Of a stretch of 64,000 bases of DNA, positions 19,324 to 27,705 are shown piece after piece (positions within the stretch are counted from its first letter, which is position 1; every line of letters begins with the position of its first letter). The notes under the pieces are model-generated. The model was not told the DNA's origin. It searched no databases and saw only the letters and a program-made list of their open reading frames with translations. The position numbers and the translations under genes are program-made. The DNA comes from Prochlorococcus marinus (lineage in GTDB: Bacteria > Cyanobacteriota > Cyanobacteriia > PCC-6307 > Cyanobiaceae): positions 1 to 64,000 of the forward strand of contig NZ_CVSZ01000071.1 in the NCBI RefSeq assembly GCF_001180325.1, read 5' to 3'.

Positions 19324-19676
19324 TATCCAATATTGTTAATAGGATTAGTTATATAAATTATGAGATTTAGGACGTAGTTAGCGGGTAAATTTAATGGCTT
19401 TAAAAGTAACAAAGCCATTCCTTGAGTCACATTAAATTCCTTATTTTTCAAAAAAAAATAAAAACCCTCATTTAATTATAAAAAGACTGTCAATTACAAA
19501 CTAAAAATACTTAAAAAAAGATATACAAGCATTTATTGATTAAGGATTTTCAAGAGATCTTATATTTAAAACTTATTTTAAAATATTATAGAATTATGGT
19601 TAGTTGTTATTTTTTAACAAAAAAAATCCACATTATAATTTAATAATACCTACTTTTTAATATTTATAAATGCGCA
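19324..19676. other. 353-bp gene-free interval with a perfect hairpin
   Basis: No credible reading frame. AATGGCTTT (19393-19401) and AAAGCCATT (19411-19419) form a perfect 9-bp stem with a 9-base loop, without a T-run after it. It may end the clpS-DUF1651 transcript or belong to a small RNA. The rest is featureless AT-rich sequence at the left edge of the small-gene islet. Confidence 0.6.
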
Positions 19677-19826
19677 ATGAAGTATCTCATCACAAGCAAA
19701 AGATCAAGAGTATTATTTGGTATTGGAATAGTTGCTATAAGTATTGGATTAATATCAAAAAAAGTAATTAATTATCCAGCTGGAGGATGTATGAAAGGTA
19801 CTCAAGAAATAACATTTAATATATAA
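19677..19826 (+). CDS. 49-residue single-helix membrane protein
   Basis: Reads MKYLITSKRSRVLFGIGIVA... to TAA, with a hydrophobic helix at about 13-29 and a tail containing NYPAGGCMKGTQEI. An earlier ATG in another frame at 19670 gives a less protein-like product. Such one-helix proteins are common in Prochlorococcus. Function unknown. Confidence 0.6.
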   Translation: MKYLITSKRSRVLFGIGIVAISIGLISKKVINYPAGGCMKGTQEITFNI

Positions 19827-19849
19827 CCATTAATCATCTTACATTTTCC

Positions 19850-20239
19850 TTAATTCTTAAATCCAGTCAACTTTGATAACTCATTCAGTGAAAGTACACC
19901 TAAAATTAGTTTTCCATTTATTTCCCAAGTGGGAAACCCTTTAATTTTTTTATCAATGCATAATTGAGTTTGACTGTTTATGCCATCTCTTGAACATTCA
20001 ACTACATTAAGTTCTCTATAAGCTTGCTTACCAAATAATTCACTTTGATTAAGGCAATTAGGACACCAATACGCTGAATATTTAACTACACCATTATCAT
20101 TTAGGTATTTTGCCAACTCGATTGATTGCCTGCTACTTTCTGAGGTGACTATAAGTTCTCTCTGATTATTTGAGTGGGAGCTATGAACAAAACTTGGTAA
20201 AGAAAGCAAAACTAATAGTTTTATGTATAGGAGTTTCAT
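19850..20239 (-). CDS. Exported thioredoxin-like protein similar to the VKOR C-terminal domain
   Basis: A 129-residue protein with signal peptide (1-20, ending FVHS) and a thioredoxin-like fold holding C59-P-N-C62 in YWCPNC. The downstream text LFGKQAYRELNVVECS, SQTQLC and KIKGFPTWEINGK matches the thioredoxin partner domain that is fused to VKOR in cyanobacteria. Here the domain stands alone. It likely shuttles disulfides in the periplasm or thylakoid lumen; that is inference from the fold. Confidence 0.85.
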   Translation of the reverse strand: MKLLYIKLLVLLSLPSFVHSSHSNNQRELIVTSESSRQSIELAKYLNDNGVVKYSAYWCPNCLNQSELFGKQAYRELNVVECSRDGINSQTQLCIDKKIKGFPTWEINGKLILGVLSLNELSKLTGFKN

Positions 20240-20388
20240 TTATTTACTACTTTTCCTCCATATTTTCTAACTATCTTATCAAGCAAAATTCGTATATCTT
20301 TATTTTTAAGTTTCTCTATTTGCTGAAGATTTTCAAGAAGATCACATATTTGATCCTGTGTATCTTCATTTAATACACTAACTGCCAT
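20236..20388 (-). CDS. 50-residue helical protein, translationally coupled
   Basis: Reads MAVSVLNEDTQDQICDLLEN... and ends RKYGGKVVNK. Its TGA stop overlaps the ATG of the thioredoxin-like gene (ATGA), suggesting translational coupling. The sequence is a charged amphipathic helix pair. Not recognised. Confidence 0.6.
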   Translation of the reverse strand: MAVSVLNEDTQDQICDLLENLQQIEKLKNKDIRILLDKIVRKYGGKVVNK

Positions 20389-20478
20389 TTAAATTTAGAT
20401 TTTTTATATTCAAATTTTAAATCAAAAGTAAATTTACATACTTATTGTATTTATATTTTTTTAATGCTATTTTTTTAA

Positions 20479-20519
20479 AGCGGGCTAAGGTTCATATCTC
20501 CACGAGGATTTAGTCCGCT
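20479..20519. ncRNA. Unexplained hairpin element, possible structured RNA
   Basis: AGCGGGCTAA (20479-20488) pairs with TTAGTCCGCT (20510-20519), a 10-bp stem with one G-T or A-C position depending on strand. The 21-base loop includes CATATCTCCACGAGGA. GC content is far above the surroundings. On the plus strand it is followed by GAATTTTT, so a terminator is possible, but no plus-strand gene precedes it. On the minus strand it lies between the regulator gene and the 50-residue gene and could be a leader structure or terminator. Confidence 0.45.
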
Positions 20520-20642
20520 GAATTTTTAAAGATTCAATTTATTTTGGATCACTCTTTAAGAAGTTGATTAGAAAAATTAAAAAATATTTATCTTTGCATA
20601 ATTTATAAATTCCACTAAAAAGCATTCTCATATAAACATTAA

Positions 20643-20655
20643 TAGTGTGACACTA
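20643..20655. promoter_or_regulatory. Palindrome TAGTGTGACACTA, candidate operator copy
   Basis: AGTGT and ACACT arms flank a single G, just 1 bp past the stop of the ribbon-helix-helix-like gene. The same palindrome with C at the centre lies in that gene's promoter region. Confidence 0.45.
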
Positions 20656-20656
20656 C

Positions 20657-21022
20657 TTATTCAATAATGTTGTTATTTCGCTTCATAACTTTCTTAAAAT
20701 ATTTAAATTCAATAAATTCATGCATCATTTTGATATCATCAGATAGTATTTTTTTATTAACTGCATATTCGTCCACATTGAGTGAAGATTTATTATTTTC
20801 AGATAATATCTCGTGATCAAAAGAAAAGTTTTTAAAATCCACTTCATCACTACGATTTTGATCATAAGACTTATTTAATACCCCTCGAGACTTCAACGCT
20901 TCCTCAACCAATAAACCTGTGACTTTTGACTGACTAAACTCATTAGCTGTGCACAATTTTTCAATAATTTCATGCACTTCTTTACTTGGCAAAAAACCAA
21001 TTCTTTTCCTCGGTGAGGGCAT
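20657..21022 (-). CDS. Small ribbon-helix-helix-like regulator candidate
   Basis: A 121-residue protein, taking ATG at 21022 (MPSPRKRIGFLPSKEVHEII) rather than a start 7 codons earlier at 21043. Residues about 5-50 show the ribbon-helix-helix layout: basic strand RKRIGFLP, helix KEVHEIIEKLCTANE, turn FSQSKV, helix TGLLVEEALKSRG. The rest is charged with no recognised domain. Palindromes AGTGTnACACT lie next to its promoter -10 and after its stop, so autoregulation is plausible. Function not proven. Confidence 0.7.
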   Translation of the reverse strand: MPSPRKRIGFLPSKEVHEIIEKLCTANEFSQSKVTGLLVEEALKSRGVLNKSYDQNRSDEVDFKNFSFDHEILSENNKSSLNVDEYAVNKKILSDDIKMMHEFIEFKYFKKVMKRNNNIIE

Positions 21023-21035
21023 AATTAAAAAAATT

Positions 21036-21068
21036 AGTGTCACACTTGCACATTATAAGTGTTGCACT
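21036..21068. promoter_or_regulatory. Promoter -10 flanked by two operator-like sites
   Basis: For the minus-strand gene starting at 21022, a perfect TATAAT lies at 21057-21052. AGTGTCACACT (21036-21046) covers the expected start point, and AGTGTTGCACT (21058-21068) abuts the -10 on its upstream side. A repressor bound there would block RNA polymerase. The -35 is weak: TTGACT at 21086-21081 is 23 bp away. The region is also upstream of the divergent gene at 21098. Confidence 0.5.
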
Positions 21069-21097
21069 ATATTTAATTTAAGTCAACTAATTTTGCT

Positions 21098-21250
21098 ATG
21101 CATATTTTATTATTTCCTATCGGATTTATTCTTTGGTATCTAGCTTATGAAGCAAAACCTATCATTAATGATGAATTAACACTTAATTGGGAAGAGAAAA
21201 ATACAATTAAAAGAAATAAACTTTTAAATATAATCAATGAAAGCTTTTAA
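21098..21250 (+). CDS. 50-residue membrane-anchored small protein
   Basis: Reads MHILLFPIGFILWYLAYEAK... then a charged tail (TLNWEEKNTIKRNKLLN) to TAA. It has one N-terminal hydrophobic helix. It is divergent from the regulator and shares a TTAA double stop with the gene on the other strand. Not recognised. Confidence 0.55.
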   Translation: MHILLFPIGFILWYLAYEAKPIINDELTLNWEEKNTIKRNKLLNIINESF

Positions 21251-21426
21251 AATTTACTGTTAATAGATTTTGACCATTCCTTGTGCTTATTATCTAGATC
21301 TGAGATTAACTGTTTTTGATAAGTAAATTTGAGTTGATTTTCGTTAAGTGATTTTTTTGTGATAATCATCTCTTTAGAGAAAAAATAAGGACTATTAGAA
21401 CTACTAATTTTTTTTTTGACTTCCAT
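21247..21426 (-). CDS. 59-residue small hydrophilic protein
   Basis: Reads MEVKKKISSSNSPYFFSKEM..., ending WSKSINSKF. It is basic and hydrophilic without a membrane segment. The ten-base A-run near the start could be prone to slippage or sequencing error. It converges with the previous gene through a shared TTAA. Confidence 0.5.
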   Translation of the reverse strand: MEVKKKISSSNSPYFFSKEMIITKKSLNENQLKFTYQKQLISDLDNKHKEWSKSINSKF

Positions 21427-21588
21427 ATGATGAATTCATCTATTTTTTTTATATGACTTAAAAGATTATAGTCCCAATAATTTAATATTCTTTTTATATT
21501 TCCTTCATACGCGTTTTTAGCACGATTGTAAAAAATATTAGTTAATTAAATAATAAAGGCTATATTTAAACAAAATATATGTTTTATC

Positions 21589-21762
21589 ATGAATCTAAAG
21601 GAGCGAGGGATTACTGTTGGAGATTTACTAATAATAATAATAATAATATTGACTTCTACATTATTAATTAAATCATTTAGCAAGGATAAGAAAACAGCAC
21701 TTAATTATAGTAATCAAGAGAATGTTTCTTATAAGAAAAATTACTATCAAAAATTTATTTGA
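21589..21762 (+). CDS. 57-residue single-helix membrane protein
   Basis: Reads MNLKERGITVGDLLIIIIII... with the isoleucine run encoded by six ATA codons in a row, then a polar tail (KSFSKDKKTALNY). One membrane helix at about 11-28. The N-terminal KERGITVGDLL pattern seems familiar from small Prochlorococcus proteins, but I cannot assign a function. Confidence 0.6.
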   Translation: MNLKERGITVGDLLIIIIIILTSTLLIKSFSKDKKTALNYSNQENVSYKKNYYQKFI

Positions 21763-21872
21763 ATAACTTATATAAATTATTTATAAAGCTCTTAATTAAT
21801 TCAATTAACTATTAAGTATCTCTTATGTAAATTCAAAGAATTAAATATTGTCAAATACTCAGTTTATGTATT

Positions 21873-22049
21873 TTAAATATTTTGATGAAAAGATTTTGAA
21901 CTTTCCCATTTCAAGTTATCTTTTAAATCGTTGATATCATTTGATATTGCAACTAAATTCACCATTTGAAGAATTTGACTTTTATTTAGCCTATTAATAA
22001 TAATAAGTTTATTAAGCATTTCTAAAACAGATTTATCATTAATATTCAT
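21873..22049 (-). CDS. 58-residue small helical protein
   Basis: Reads MNINDKSVLEMLNKLIIINR... and ends KWESSKSFHQNI. It is soluble and mostly helical by composition, with no recognised motif. Confidence 0.5.
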   Translation of the reverse strand: MNINDKSVLEMLNKLIIINRLNKSQILQMVNLVAISNDINDLKDNLKWESSKSFHQNI

Positions 22050-22246
22050 TGTCTGTATAAAAAACTATGATCGTTCAATTCAAACACTTTATCTTATAAT
22101 TTTGAAAATTTCTCTTAAAATCTCATTATATATTTCATGCTAAATATAAAAAATATTTATAAAATAATCAAAAATAAAACTCTTACTTATAAGAAAATAT
22201 CTTTAGCTCACTTTTTTATAAATTCGTTTATTGTAAAAAGAAAAAA

Positions 22247-22417
22247 ATGAAAAAAAACTCCAAGAAAGAATTCCTTAATAGAGAAGAAGTTAATGAAATG
22301 ATTGAATCAGCTTTAAGAAGACATAATAGAAGATCTACAATAATATCAAGCGTACTAGGCTGGATCTTAATAGGAGGTTATTCGTTTGGACTATTTCAAG
22401 CAGTTCAAAATGTCTAA
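22247..22417 (+). CDS. 56-residue single-helix membrane protein
   Basis: Reads MKKNSKKEFLNREEVNEMIE..., a basic helix with RRHNRRS, then a membrane helix (about 32-52, IISSVLGWILIGGYSFGLF). Positive charges before the helix suggest the N-terminus stays in the cytosol. Not recognised. Confidence 0.55.
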   Translation: MKKNSKKEFLNREEVNEMIESALRRHNRRSTIISSVLGWILIGGYSFGLFQAVQNV

Positions 22418-22481
22418 TTAATCTTTTCCCTAAAGTAGAACTTGCTAAATGATAGATTAATACAAGACTACGTAATTCATT

Positions 22482-22703
22482 ATGAGGGAATATATTGAGG
22501 CAAATCTTACAGTTATAAGAAAATATTTACAAAAACGAAAAAAGTATACATCAAAATTAAATAATGCTTCGATAATGGAAGAATTCAAAGAATGGAGCAA
22601 AGATCCATTACCTGAGACAGAATCAATTTGGACTTTACCTGACTTAACGAGAAATGAAAGACTAAAAAATTTTTGTCGGTCAATTAAGAAGGAAATAAGA
22701 TAA
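22482..22703 (+). CDS. 73-residue basic hypothetical protein
   Basis: A soluble basic protein (MREYIEANLTVIRKYLQKRK...) with motifs EEFKEWSKDPLPETESIW and RNERLKNFCRSIKKE. No membrane segment. Probably one of the clade-specific small proteins; unassigned. Confidence 0.55.
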   Translation: MREYIEANLTVIRKYLQKRKKYTSKLNNASIMEEFKEWSKDPLPETESIWTLPDLTRNERLKNFCRSIKKEIR

Positions 22704-22707
22704 GTTT

Positions 22708-22866
22708 TTAACTACCTAGTTGTATGTGATTTATCTTTAAGTAAAAATAACCTGCAAATCCAACTATATTCAAAATTACAACAAAAATCCAAGCTCCAAT
22801 CGGCTGATTAGAGTCAAATTTTTTTATTTTAACTTTTTCCTTTAGTCTTTCAATATATTTAGCCAT
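22708..22866 (-). CDS. 52-residue single-helix membrane protein
   Basis: Reads MAKYIERLKEKVKIKKFDSN, then a helix from QPIGAWIFVVILNIVGFAGY to YFYLK. It has a basic amphipathic N-terminus and one membrane span. It converges with the 73-residue gene, stops 5 bp apart. Unassigned. Confidence 0.55.
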   Translation of the reverse strand: MAKYIERLKEKVKIKKFDSNQPIGAWIFVVILNIVGFAGYFYLKINHIQLGS

Positions 22867-23169
22867 AATTAAAAATATTAAAAAGAATATTCATAATTAT
22901 AGAGAGTTAAATTTTAAGTAATCTTAAATAAAATAAAATTTCTTTTAATTTGAATTTTTATTGTCAAGCCTGTTAATGGGATATTTAATTAACTCCTTTT
23001 TGAGATTTTTTAAAAGTTTATTGTGATTCAAGATTGTAAATTTCCTAGTAAAGGAATAGTGCCATTTCATTGAATTAAAAAAAAACTTGCTAATTCATTA
23101 TCAATAAAATTATAATACTTACTACGGTCATTCAGACCATACATAATTTAAATAAGGACAAATTTTTTC
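22867..23169. promoter_or_regulatory. Leader and promoter region of the peroxiredoxin gene
   Basis: There is no gene in this interval. A perfect TATAAT lies at 23111-23116, placing the start point near 23123 and giving a leader of about 47 bases. A small hairpin GGTC/GACC (23126-23129, 23135-23138) begins the leader. The upstream part is plain AT-rich sequence. Confidence 0.5.
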
Positions 23170-23754
23170 ATGAGCTTAAGAGTTGGCCAAGAAGCACCAG
23201 ACTTTAGTGCTACAGCAGTATATGATCAAGAGTTTAAGGAGATTACACTTTCAGGTCTAAGAGGTAAATGGGTTGTTCTATTCTTTTACCCACTAGATTT
23301 TACATTTGTATGTCCAACTGAAATCACTGCATTTAGTGATAGATACCAAGATTTCACGGCACTTAATACGGAAATACTTGGAGTATCAGTTGATAGCAAA
23401 CATTGTCATTTGGCTTGGATACAAACCCCAAGAAATGAAGGAGGTATAGGTGATATTAACTATCCATTAGTTTCTGACTTAAAAAGAGAAATTTGCCAGG
23501 CATACAATGTTTTAAATGATGATGGGGAAGCTGATAGAGGTTTATTTCTTATCAATCCCGAAGGAGTAATTATGCATACGACTGTCAACAAAGCTCCTGT
23601 AGGTAGAAATGTTGATGAAACGCTTAGGATTCTTCAAGGTTATCAATATGTTGCGGCAAACCCCGATGAAGTATGTCCAGCAAACTGGACCCCTGGGGAG
23701 AAAACAATGTTAGAGGACCCCAAAGGTAGTAAAGAATATTTTTCTGCGCTATAG
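23170..23754 (+). CDS. Typical 2-Cys peroxiredoxin
   Basis: A 194-residue AhpC/Prx1-type peroxiredoxin that reduces hydrogen peroxide and alkyl hydroperoxides with thioredoxin as likely donor. The peroxidatic cysteine is C48 in FTFVCPTE and the resolving cysteine is C169 in DEVCPANW. The FYPLDFTF signature is complete. Codon use is less AT-biased than the islet genes to its left, consistent with high expression. Confidence 0.96.
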   Translation: MSLRVGQEAPDFSATAVYDQEFKEITLSGLRGKWVVLFFYPLDFTFVCPTEITAFSDRYQDFTALNTEILGVSVDSKHCHLAWIQTPRNEGGIGDINYPLVSDLKREICQAYNVLNDDGEADRGLFLINPEGVIMHTTVNKAPVGRNVDETLRILQGYQYVAANPDEVCPANWTPGEKTMLEDPKGSKEYFSAL

Positions 23755-23769
23755 AAGAATTAGAAACAT

Positions 23770-24522
23770 CTAAGTAAGTATTGAGTAGTAAAAAATTACA
23801 AATAAATAAAATATAAATATATTCAAAAAGGGGATAAAATCTGCTTTTTGAGGTTTAGGCACGATCCAATCGCTCAAATTAGTTTTATATGATAAAAAGG
23901 ACCACGTATAAAATAAAATTTCTATGGCGATTAGAATAAAAAGATTAATTGAATTTAAATCATTTAAACCAAAATACCTATAAATATGAAACTGATCATC
24001 AACACTAATATTATTAATTTGAAGATGCCAAAGATAGAGAGAAATCAAAATAAAATTTACCAATATGATTTTTTTTAACAAAAACCTAGATTTCTTAGAA
24101 ATTAATAGGATAGAGATTAAAAATATGAAAAAACATAACTGTGGAACATCCGGTTTTGGTACATTAATTCCTTCGAGAAATAAATTAATTATAAGATCAA
24201 AATTAATATATATATAATCAGCTAATAAGTAAGAGAGAAATATTAAATTTATTGCTACTAAGAATAATAATCTTTTTCCTTTAATTATTTTTACACTATG
24301 GGTTTTATCCTTAGTAAAGTTATAGTATGTATAGTTTTTTAAAGAGTTTACATACACCAAAAATGGACATATTGCACCGCTCAAATAGTAAAGGATTGAA
24401 TAAAAGGAAATATCATTAATATTGAGTGAATACAAATTAAACCATTGTTTTTGTACAAATGGAAGAATAAGTAAGAATGAAAATGTAACTAATAACTTCG
24501 TTGTATTGTTTTTAATTATCAA
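23770..24522 (-). CDS. Polytopic membrane protein, unknown
   Basis: A 250-residue, very hydrophobic protein with about seven membrane segments. Recognisable pieces are ISFYSILYYLSGAICPFLVY, a loop with PKPDVPQLCFF, and a C-terminal part beginning SDWIVPKPQKADFIPF. I do not recognise the family. It converges with the peroxiredoxin and lies 33 bp after the ftsH-like gene on the same strand. Confidence 0.75.
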   Translation of the reverse strand: MIIKNNTTKLLVTFSFLLILPFVQKQWFNLYSLNINDISFYSILYYLSGAICPFLVYVNSLKNYTYYNFTKDKTHSVKIIKGKRLLFLVAINLIFLSYLLADYIYINFDLIINLFLEGINVPKPDVPQLCFFIFLISILLISKKSRFLLKKIILVNFILISLYLWHLQINNISVDDQFHIYRYFGLNDLNSINLFILIAIEILFYTWSFLSYKTNLSDWIVPKPQKADFIPFLNIFIFYLFVIFYYSILT

Positions 24523-24555
24523 GAAAATATTTTTTTTTAATTTAAAGCAATTAAA

Positions 24556-26310
24556 TCAAACTTTCAACAATTTAGAAGTTGTTAATTTAAAAACATTTTT
24601 ATCTATAGTTTCTTGATTTAAAAGTATATCAACTAATTTATCTAATAAGACTCTATTTTTTTTCAATATTTTTATTGAATTATTTAATGAAATTTTTGAA
24701 ATATTTATGATTTCATTATCTATTCTAGAACTGGTATTTTCTGCTATGAGAGGCTTTCTTCTAAATAATCCATCTCCTAAATACATTTCATTATTATCAG
24801 AATCCATTGAAATTGGACCAATAATTGAAAATCCATATTTTGTAACCATTTCCCTTACGATATTTGTCGCATAAGAGATATCATTTATGGAACATTGTGT
24901 AATTTCACCTTCACCAAAAACTATGGTTTCTGCGGCTCTTCCAGCTAGTGCTATTTCAATTTTTGAAAATAATAATTTTTTTGAAATCAATCCACTAGAA
25001 ATTACATCTTCGTCGGGACATATTTTTGTATATCCTCCTAAAGATCCAGATCTAGGTAAAATTGTAATCTTATCAACTGATTCTATCCCATTTCTCACAG
25101 CAGATACAATTGCTCTACCTACTTCGTTATAAGCAATAATTTTTTTCATATTAGGAGAAGTTATTAATGAGCTTCTCAGGCCAATGGTAATTTTATCAAG
25201 AGCATTTTCTATATGAAGATCACTGATTAATTTAGATTCGTCTCTTGCACAGTGAATAGCACTCTCATTCATCAAGTTTGCAAGATCTGCACCCGAAAAT
25301 CCAACTGTTCTAGAAGCCCAATATCCTAAGTCAACTTGGCTTGAGAGTGGTTTAGAAAGTGAGTGAACTGAAAGAATTTTTTTTCTTCCATCTAAATCTG
25401 GAAGCATTACTTCAATTTTCCTATCAAATCTACCTGGTCTTAATAATGCTGCATCCAAAATATCTGGTCTATTTGTTGCAGCTAAAACAATAATCCCAGA
25501 ATTATCAGCAAAGCCATCTAATTCAGTTAGAAGCTGATTAAGAGTTTGTTCTCTTTCATCATTTCCACCTCCGATCCCAGAACCTCTTTGCCTACCAATG
25601 GAATCAATTTCATCAATGAAAATTATACAAGGAGATTTTTCCTTAGCCTTAGAGAACAAATCACGAACTCGGCTTGCTCCAACACCAACAAAAAGTTCTA
25701 CAAACTCTGATGCCGATATTGAGAGAAAAGGCACTCCTGATTCACCCGCAATTGCTTTAGCTAATAGTGTTTTACCAGTTCCTGGTGGACCTATTAGAAG
25801 AACTCCCTTAGGAACTTTTGCTCCAAGATTTTCAAATTTCTTTGGTTCTTTCAAAAATGTTATTACCTCTTTTAATTCCTCAGCGGCTTCAGGAACGCCA
25901 GCTACATCATCGAATCTTGTTTCTACATCATCAATAGTTACAAATTTAGCTTGATTTTTGGTAAAACCAAAAGCTCTGGAAGCTAATTTTGATGTACTCC
26001 TCAAGATTAAGACTATAGCTAATATGAAAATCAGGAAAAGACTTATTGAAGCAAATGAATTAGCAGCTGAGGCTTCTTTTCTACTATTGTTAATGGTTAG
26101 ATCTACCTTATTTTCAGTAGCCTTTTCTAGGATTAGTTGATCGTTGTAAAGGATAGGTATTTTAAATTTATCGCCATTTTTATACAGAACATCAATTTCT
26201 CTCTGCCTTGGATAGAAAAATATTGATTCTATTTTCCCCGTCTCTATATCTTCTAGAAGATCCGAATAACTTGATTTAGAATCTGAATATGAGAATTTTG
26301 ATCTAAACAC
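24556..26310 (-). CDS. FtsH-like AAA protein without the zinc-protease histidines
   Basis: A 584-residue FtsH-family protein: one membrane helix near 86-104, an AAA domain with Walker A GPPGTGKT (174-181), Walker B IIFIDEID and the SRH region [18 protein letters not shown], then the peptidase domain. The normal zinc motif HEVGH is replaced by N395-E-V-G-R399 in [13 protein letters not shown], so both zinc-binding histidines are gone. The third ligand region SINDIS is kept. Proteolysis is therefore unlikely, as in the FtsHi proteins of chloroplasts. The ATPase may act as an unfoldase or assemble with active FtsH subunits, which is inference. Confidence 0.9.
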   Translation of the reverse strand: MFRSKFSYSDSKSSYSDLLEDIETGKIESIFFYPRQREIDVLYKNGDKFKIPILYNDQLILEKATENKVDLTINNSRKEASAANSFASISLFLIFILAIVLILRSTSKLASRAFGFTKNQAKFVTIDDVETRFDDVAGVPEAAEELKEVITFLKEPKKFENLGAKVPKGVLLIGPPGTGKTLLAKAIAGESGVPFLSISASEFVELFVGVGASRVRDLFSKAKEKSPCIIFIDEIDSIGRQRGSGIGGGNDEREQTLNQLLTELDGFADNSGIIVLAATNRPDILDAALLRPGRFDRKIEVMLPDLDGRKKILSVHSLSKPLSSQVDLGYWASRTVGFSGADLANLMNESAIHCARDESKLISDLHIENALDKITIGLRSSLITSPNMKKIIAYNEVGRAIVSAVRNGIESVDKITILPRSGSLGGYTKICPDEDVISSGLISKKLLFSKIEIALAGRAAETIVFGEGEITQCSINDISYATNIVREMVTKYGFSIIGPISMDSDNNEMYLGDGLFRRKPLIAENTSSRIDNEIINISKISLNNSIKILKKNRVLLDKLVDILLNQETIDKNVFKLTTSKLLKV

Positions 26311-26441
26311 TAATCTTTATAAGTGATTAATAAAGCATATATGCTTATTTAAAAAATTGACGTATATAAACAAAATATACTCAAAAGTTTTGGAGATAAC
26401 CAGTTAAAGGTTATATTATTAAATGGATATAAAGTAACAGT

Positions 26442-26612
26442 ATGGCTGTACCAAAGAAGAAAAAATCAAAGAGCAAAAGGAACCAAAGGCACGCTGTTTG
26501 GAAAGGAAAAGCAGCAATAGCAGCTCAAAAAGCTATATCTATAGGAAAATCAGTTTTAACCGGGAAAGCTCAAGGATTTGTTTATCCTATTGAAGAAGAA
26601 GAAGAAGAGTAG
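26442..26612 (+). CDS. rpmF: 50S ribosomal protein L32
   Basis: A 56-residue protein, [20 protein letters not shown]..., with the basic L32 N-terminus and an acidic EEEEEE tail. It is divergent from the ftsH-like gene across about 130 bp. Confidence 0.95.
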   Translation: MAVPKKKKSKSKRNQRHAVWKGKAAIAAQKAISIGKSVLTGKAQGFVYPIEEEEEE

Positions 26613-26615
26613 CTT

Positions 26616-26942
26616 TTAAGACCCTAATTTAAATGCTTCAAGTATAACGGCGTAAATTGCACCAATTCTTAATTTATCAACTACGGTCCATAGATAATAA
26701 AATTTTGAACTTGCGACAGGTTTAATTCTTATAATGATTTCAATAAAAATAATAATTATTGGGACCATTATCAACTCATTTTTACCTTCAGATATAAATT
26801 TCGTAATAAAATTTGCAAACAAAAAATAACCTGTCAAAACAGAAATTAGACCAATAGATTTTGTTCTCCAAGTATCACTTAGAAAACCAAAAAATAAATT
26901 ATTTAAACTGTAGGTAATTCTTGAAAAATTAGTTTTTTGCAT
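26616..26942 (-). CDS. Ycf20-like membrane protein (DUF565)
   Basis: A 108-residue protein with the DUF565/Ycf20 pattern: RITYSLNNLFFGFLSDTWRTKSIGLIS, a first helix, then IIIIFIEIIIRI and a C-terminal DKLRIGAIYAVILEAFKLG. Ycf20 homologues in algae affect photoprotection; the role here is unproved. It overlaps the HAD gene by 14 bp, so the two are cotranscribed. Confidence 0.75.
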   Translation of the reverse strand: MQKTNFSRITYSLNNLFFGFLSDTWRTKSIGLISVLTGYFLFANFITKFISEGKNELIMVPIIIIFIEIIIRIKPVASSKFYYLWTVVDKLRIGAIYAVILEAFKLGS

Positions 26943-27693
26943 TACTAAAAGTCTCTAAATAATCACTTAGAAAGTTATAGTCAACATATGATTTTTTTAG
27001 TTTAGGGCCTTTAATTACATTTGCCACATTATTCTGATCACCAAGACTATCTAAAATACAATCTAATTTAATATTTTCCTCAAGAACAATTGGGATATTT
27101 GAAGGAACAAAAATTGTTGGCAAGTTAGCTGCCAAGGATGATTTCAATCCTGGATTGGAGTCTTCAAATACAATTGAGTTGTTTTTGTTTATACCACTTA
27201 ATTGGGTTGCCTTTAAATATGGTGATGGATTTGGTTTCTTTAATTCAACGTCTTCGCTGGAAATAATGAACTCAAAAGGGTTGAATCCATTAAAAAGATA
27301 ATCAACAAGTAGATTGACTTGAATTCTTGAACTTGAAGTAACAATAAATTGTCTTACTTTTTTTCCATGTAATTCATTTATCAATCTTAAAACCCCAGTT
27401 TTTAAACTAACGCAATTTTTTTTTATAATTTCTAAATAATGAAACTGCTTTGTTTCATGAATTTTAAGAATCAAATCTTCCGAAAAATTATCATTATTAG
27501 ATTTAGCATAATGAGCAATCCTATTTTTTCCCCCATTTATCTTCAGAAGTTTTATATATGTATTAGTATCCCAATTCCAATCGATACCAAGATCATTAAA
27601 AGCATTATTAAAAGCTGGTAAATGGGCCTCTAATTCAGTATTCGCGATAGTACCATCTAAATCCCAATAAACACCTTCAAGAAAAGTCACCAA
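26929..27693 (-). CDS. HAD-superfamily phosphatase, CbbY-like
   Basis: A 254-residue haloacid dehalogenase hydrolase. Motif I is WDLDGTIANTE (nucleophile D and DxD acid/base), motif II is VTSSSR, and motifs III/IV are KKPNPSPYLKA and FEDSNPGLKSS. The helical cap is of the beta-phosphoglucomutase/CbbY type. Substrate is unknown; cyanobacterial CbbY homologues dephosphorylate sugar phosphates. Confidence 0.88.
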   Translation of the reverse strand: MVTFLEGVYWDLDGTIANTELEAHLPAFNNAFNDLGIDWNWDTNTYIKLLKINGGKNRIAHYAKSNNDNFSEDLILKIHETKQFHYLEIIKKNCVSLKTGVLRLINELHGKKVRQFIVTSSSRIQVNLLVDYLFNGFNPFEFIISSEDVELKKPNPSPYLKATQLSGINKNNSIVFEDSNPGLKSSLAANLPTIFVPSNIPIVLEENIKLDCILDSLGDQNNVANVIKGPKLKKSYVDYNFLSDYLETFSNAKN

Positions 27694-27705
27694 AAAGAAC
27701 TTCTT

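Noticed and set aside
19393..19419. Intrinsic terminator after DUF1651
   Set aside because: The 9-bp stem is perfect but no T-run follows on either strand, so I record only a hairpin in the interval.
21631..21648. ATA trinucleotide repeat as a microsatellite
   Set aside because: It is in frame and encodes six isoleucines in a membrane helix, so coding explains it.
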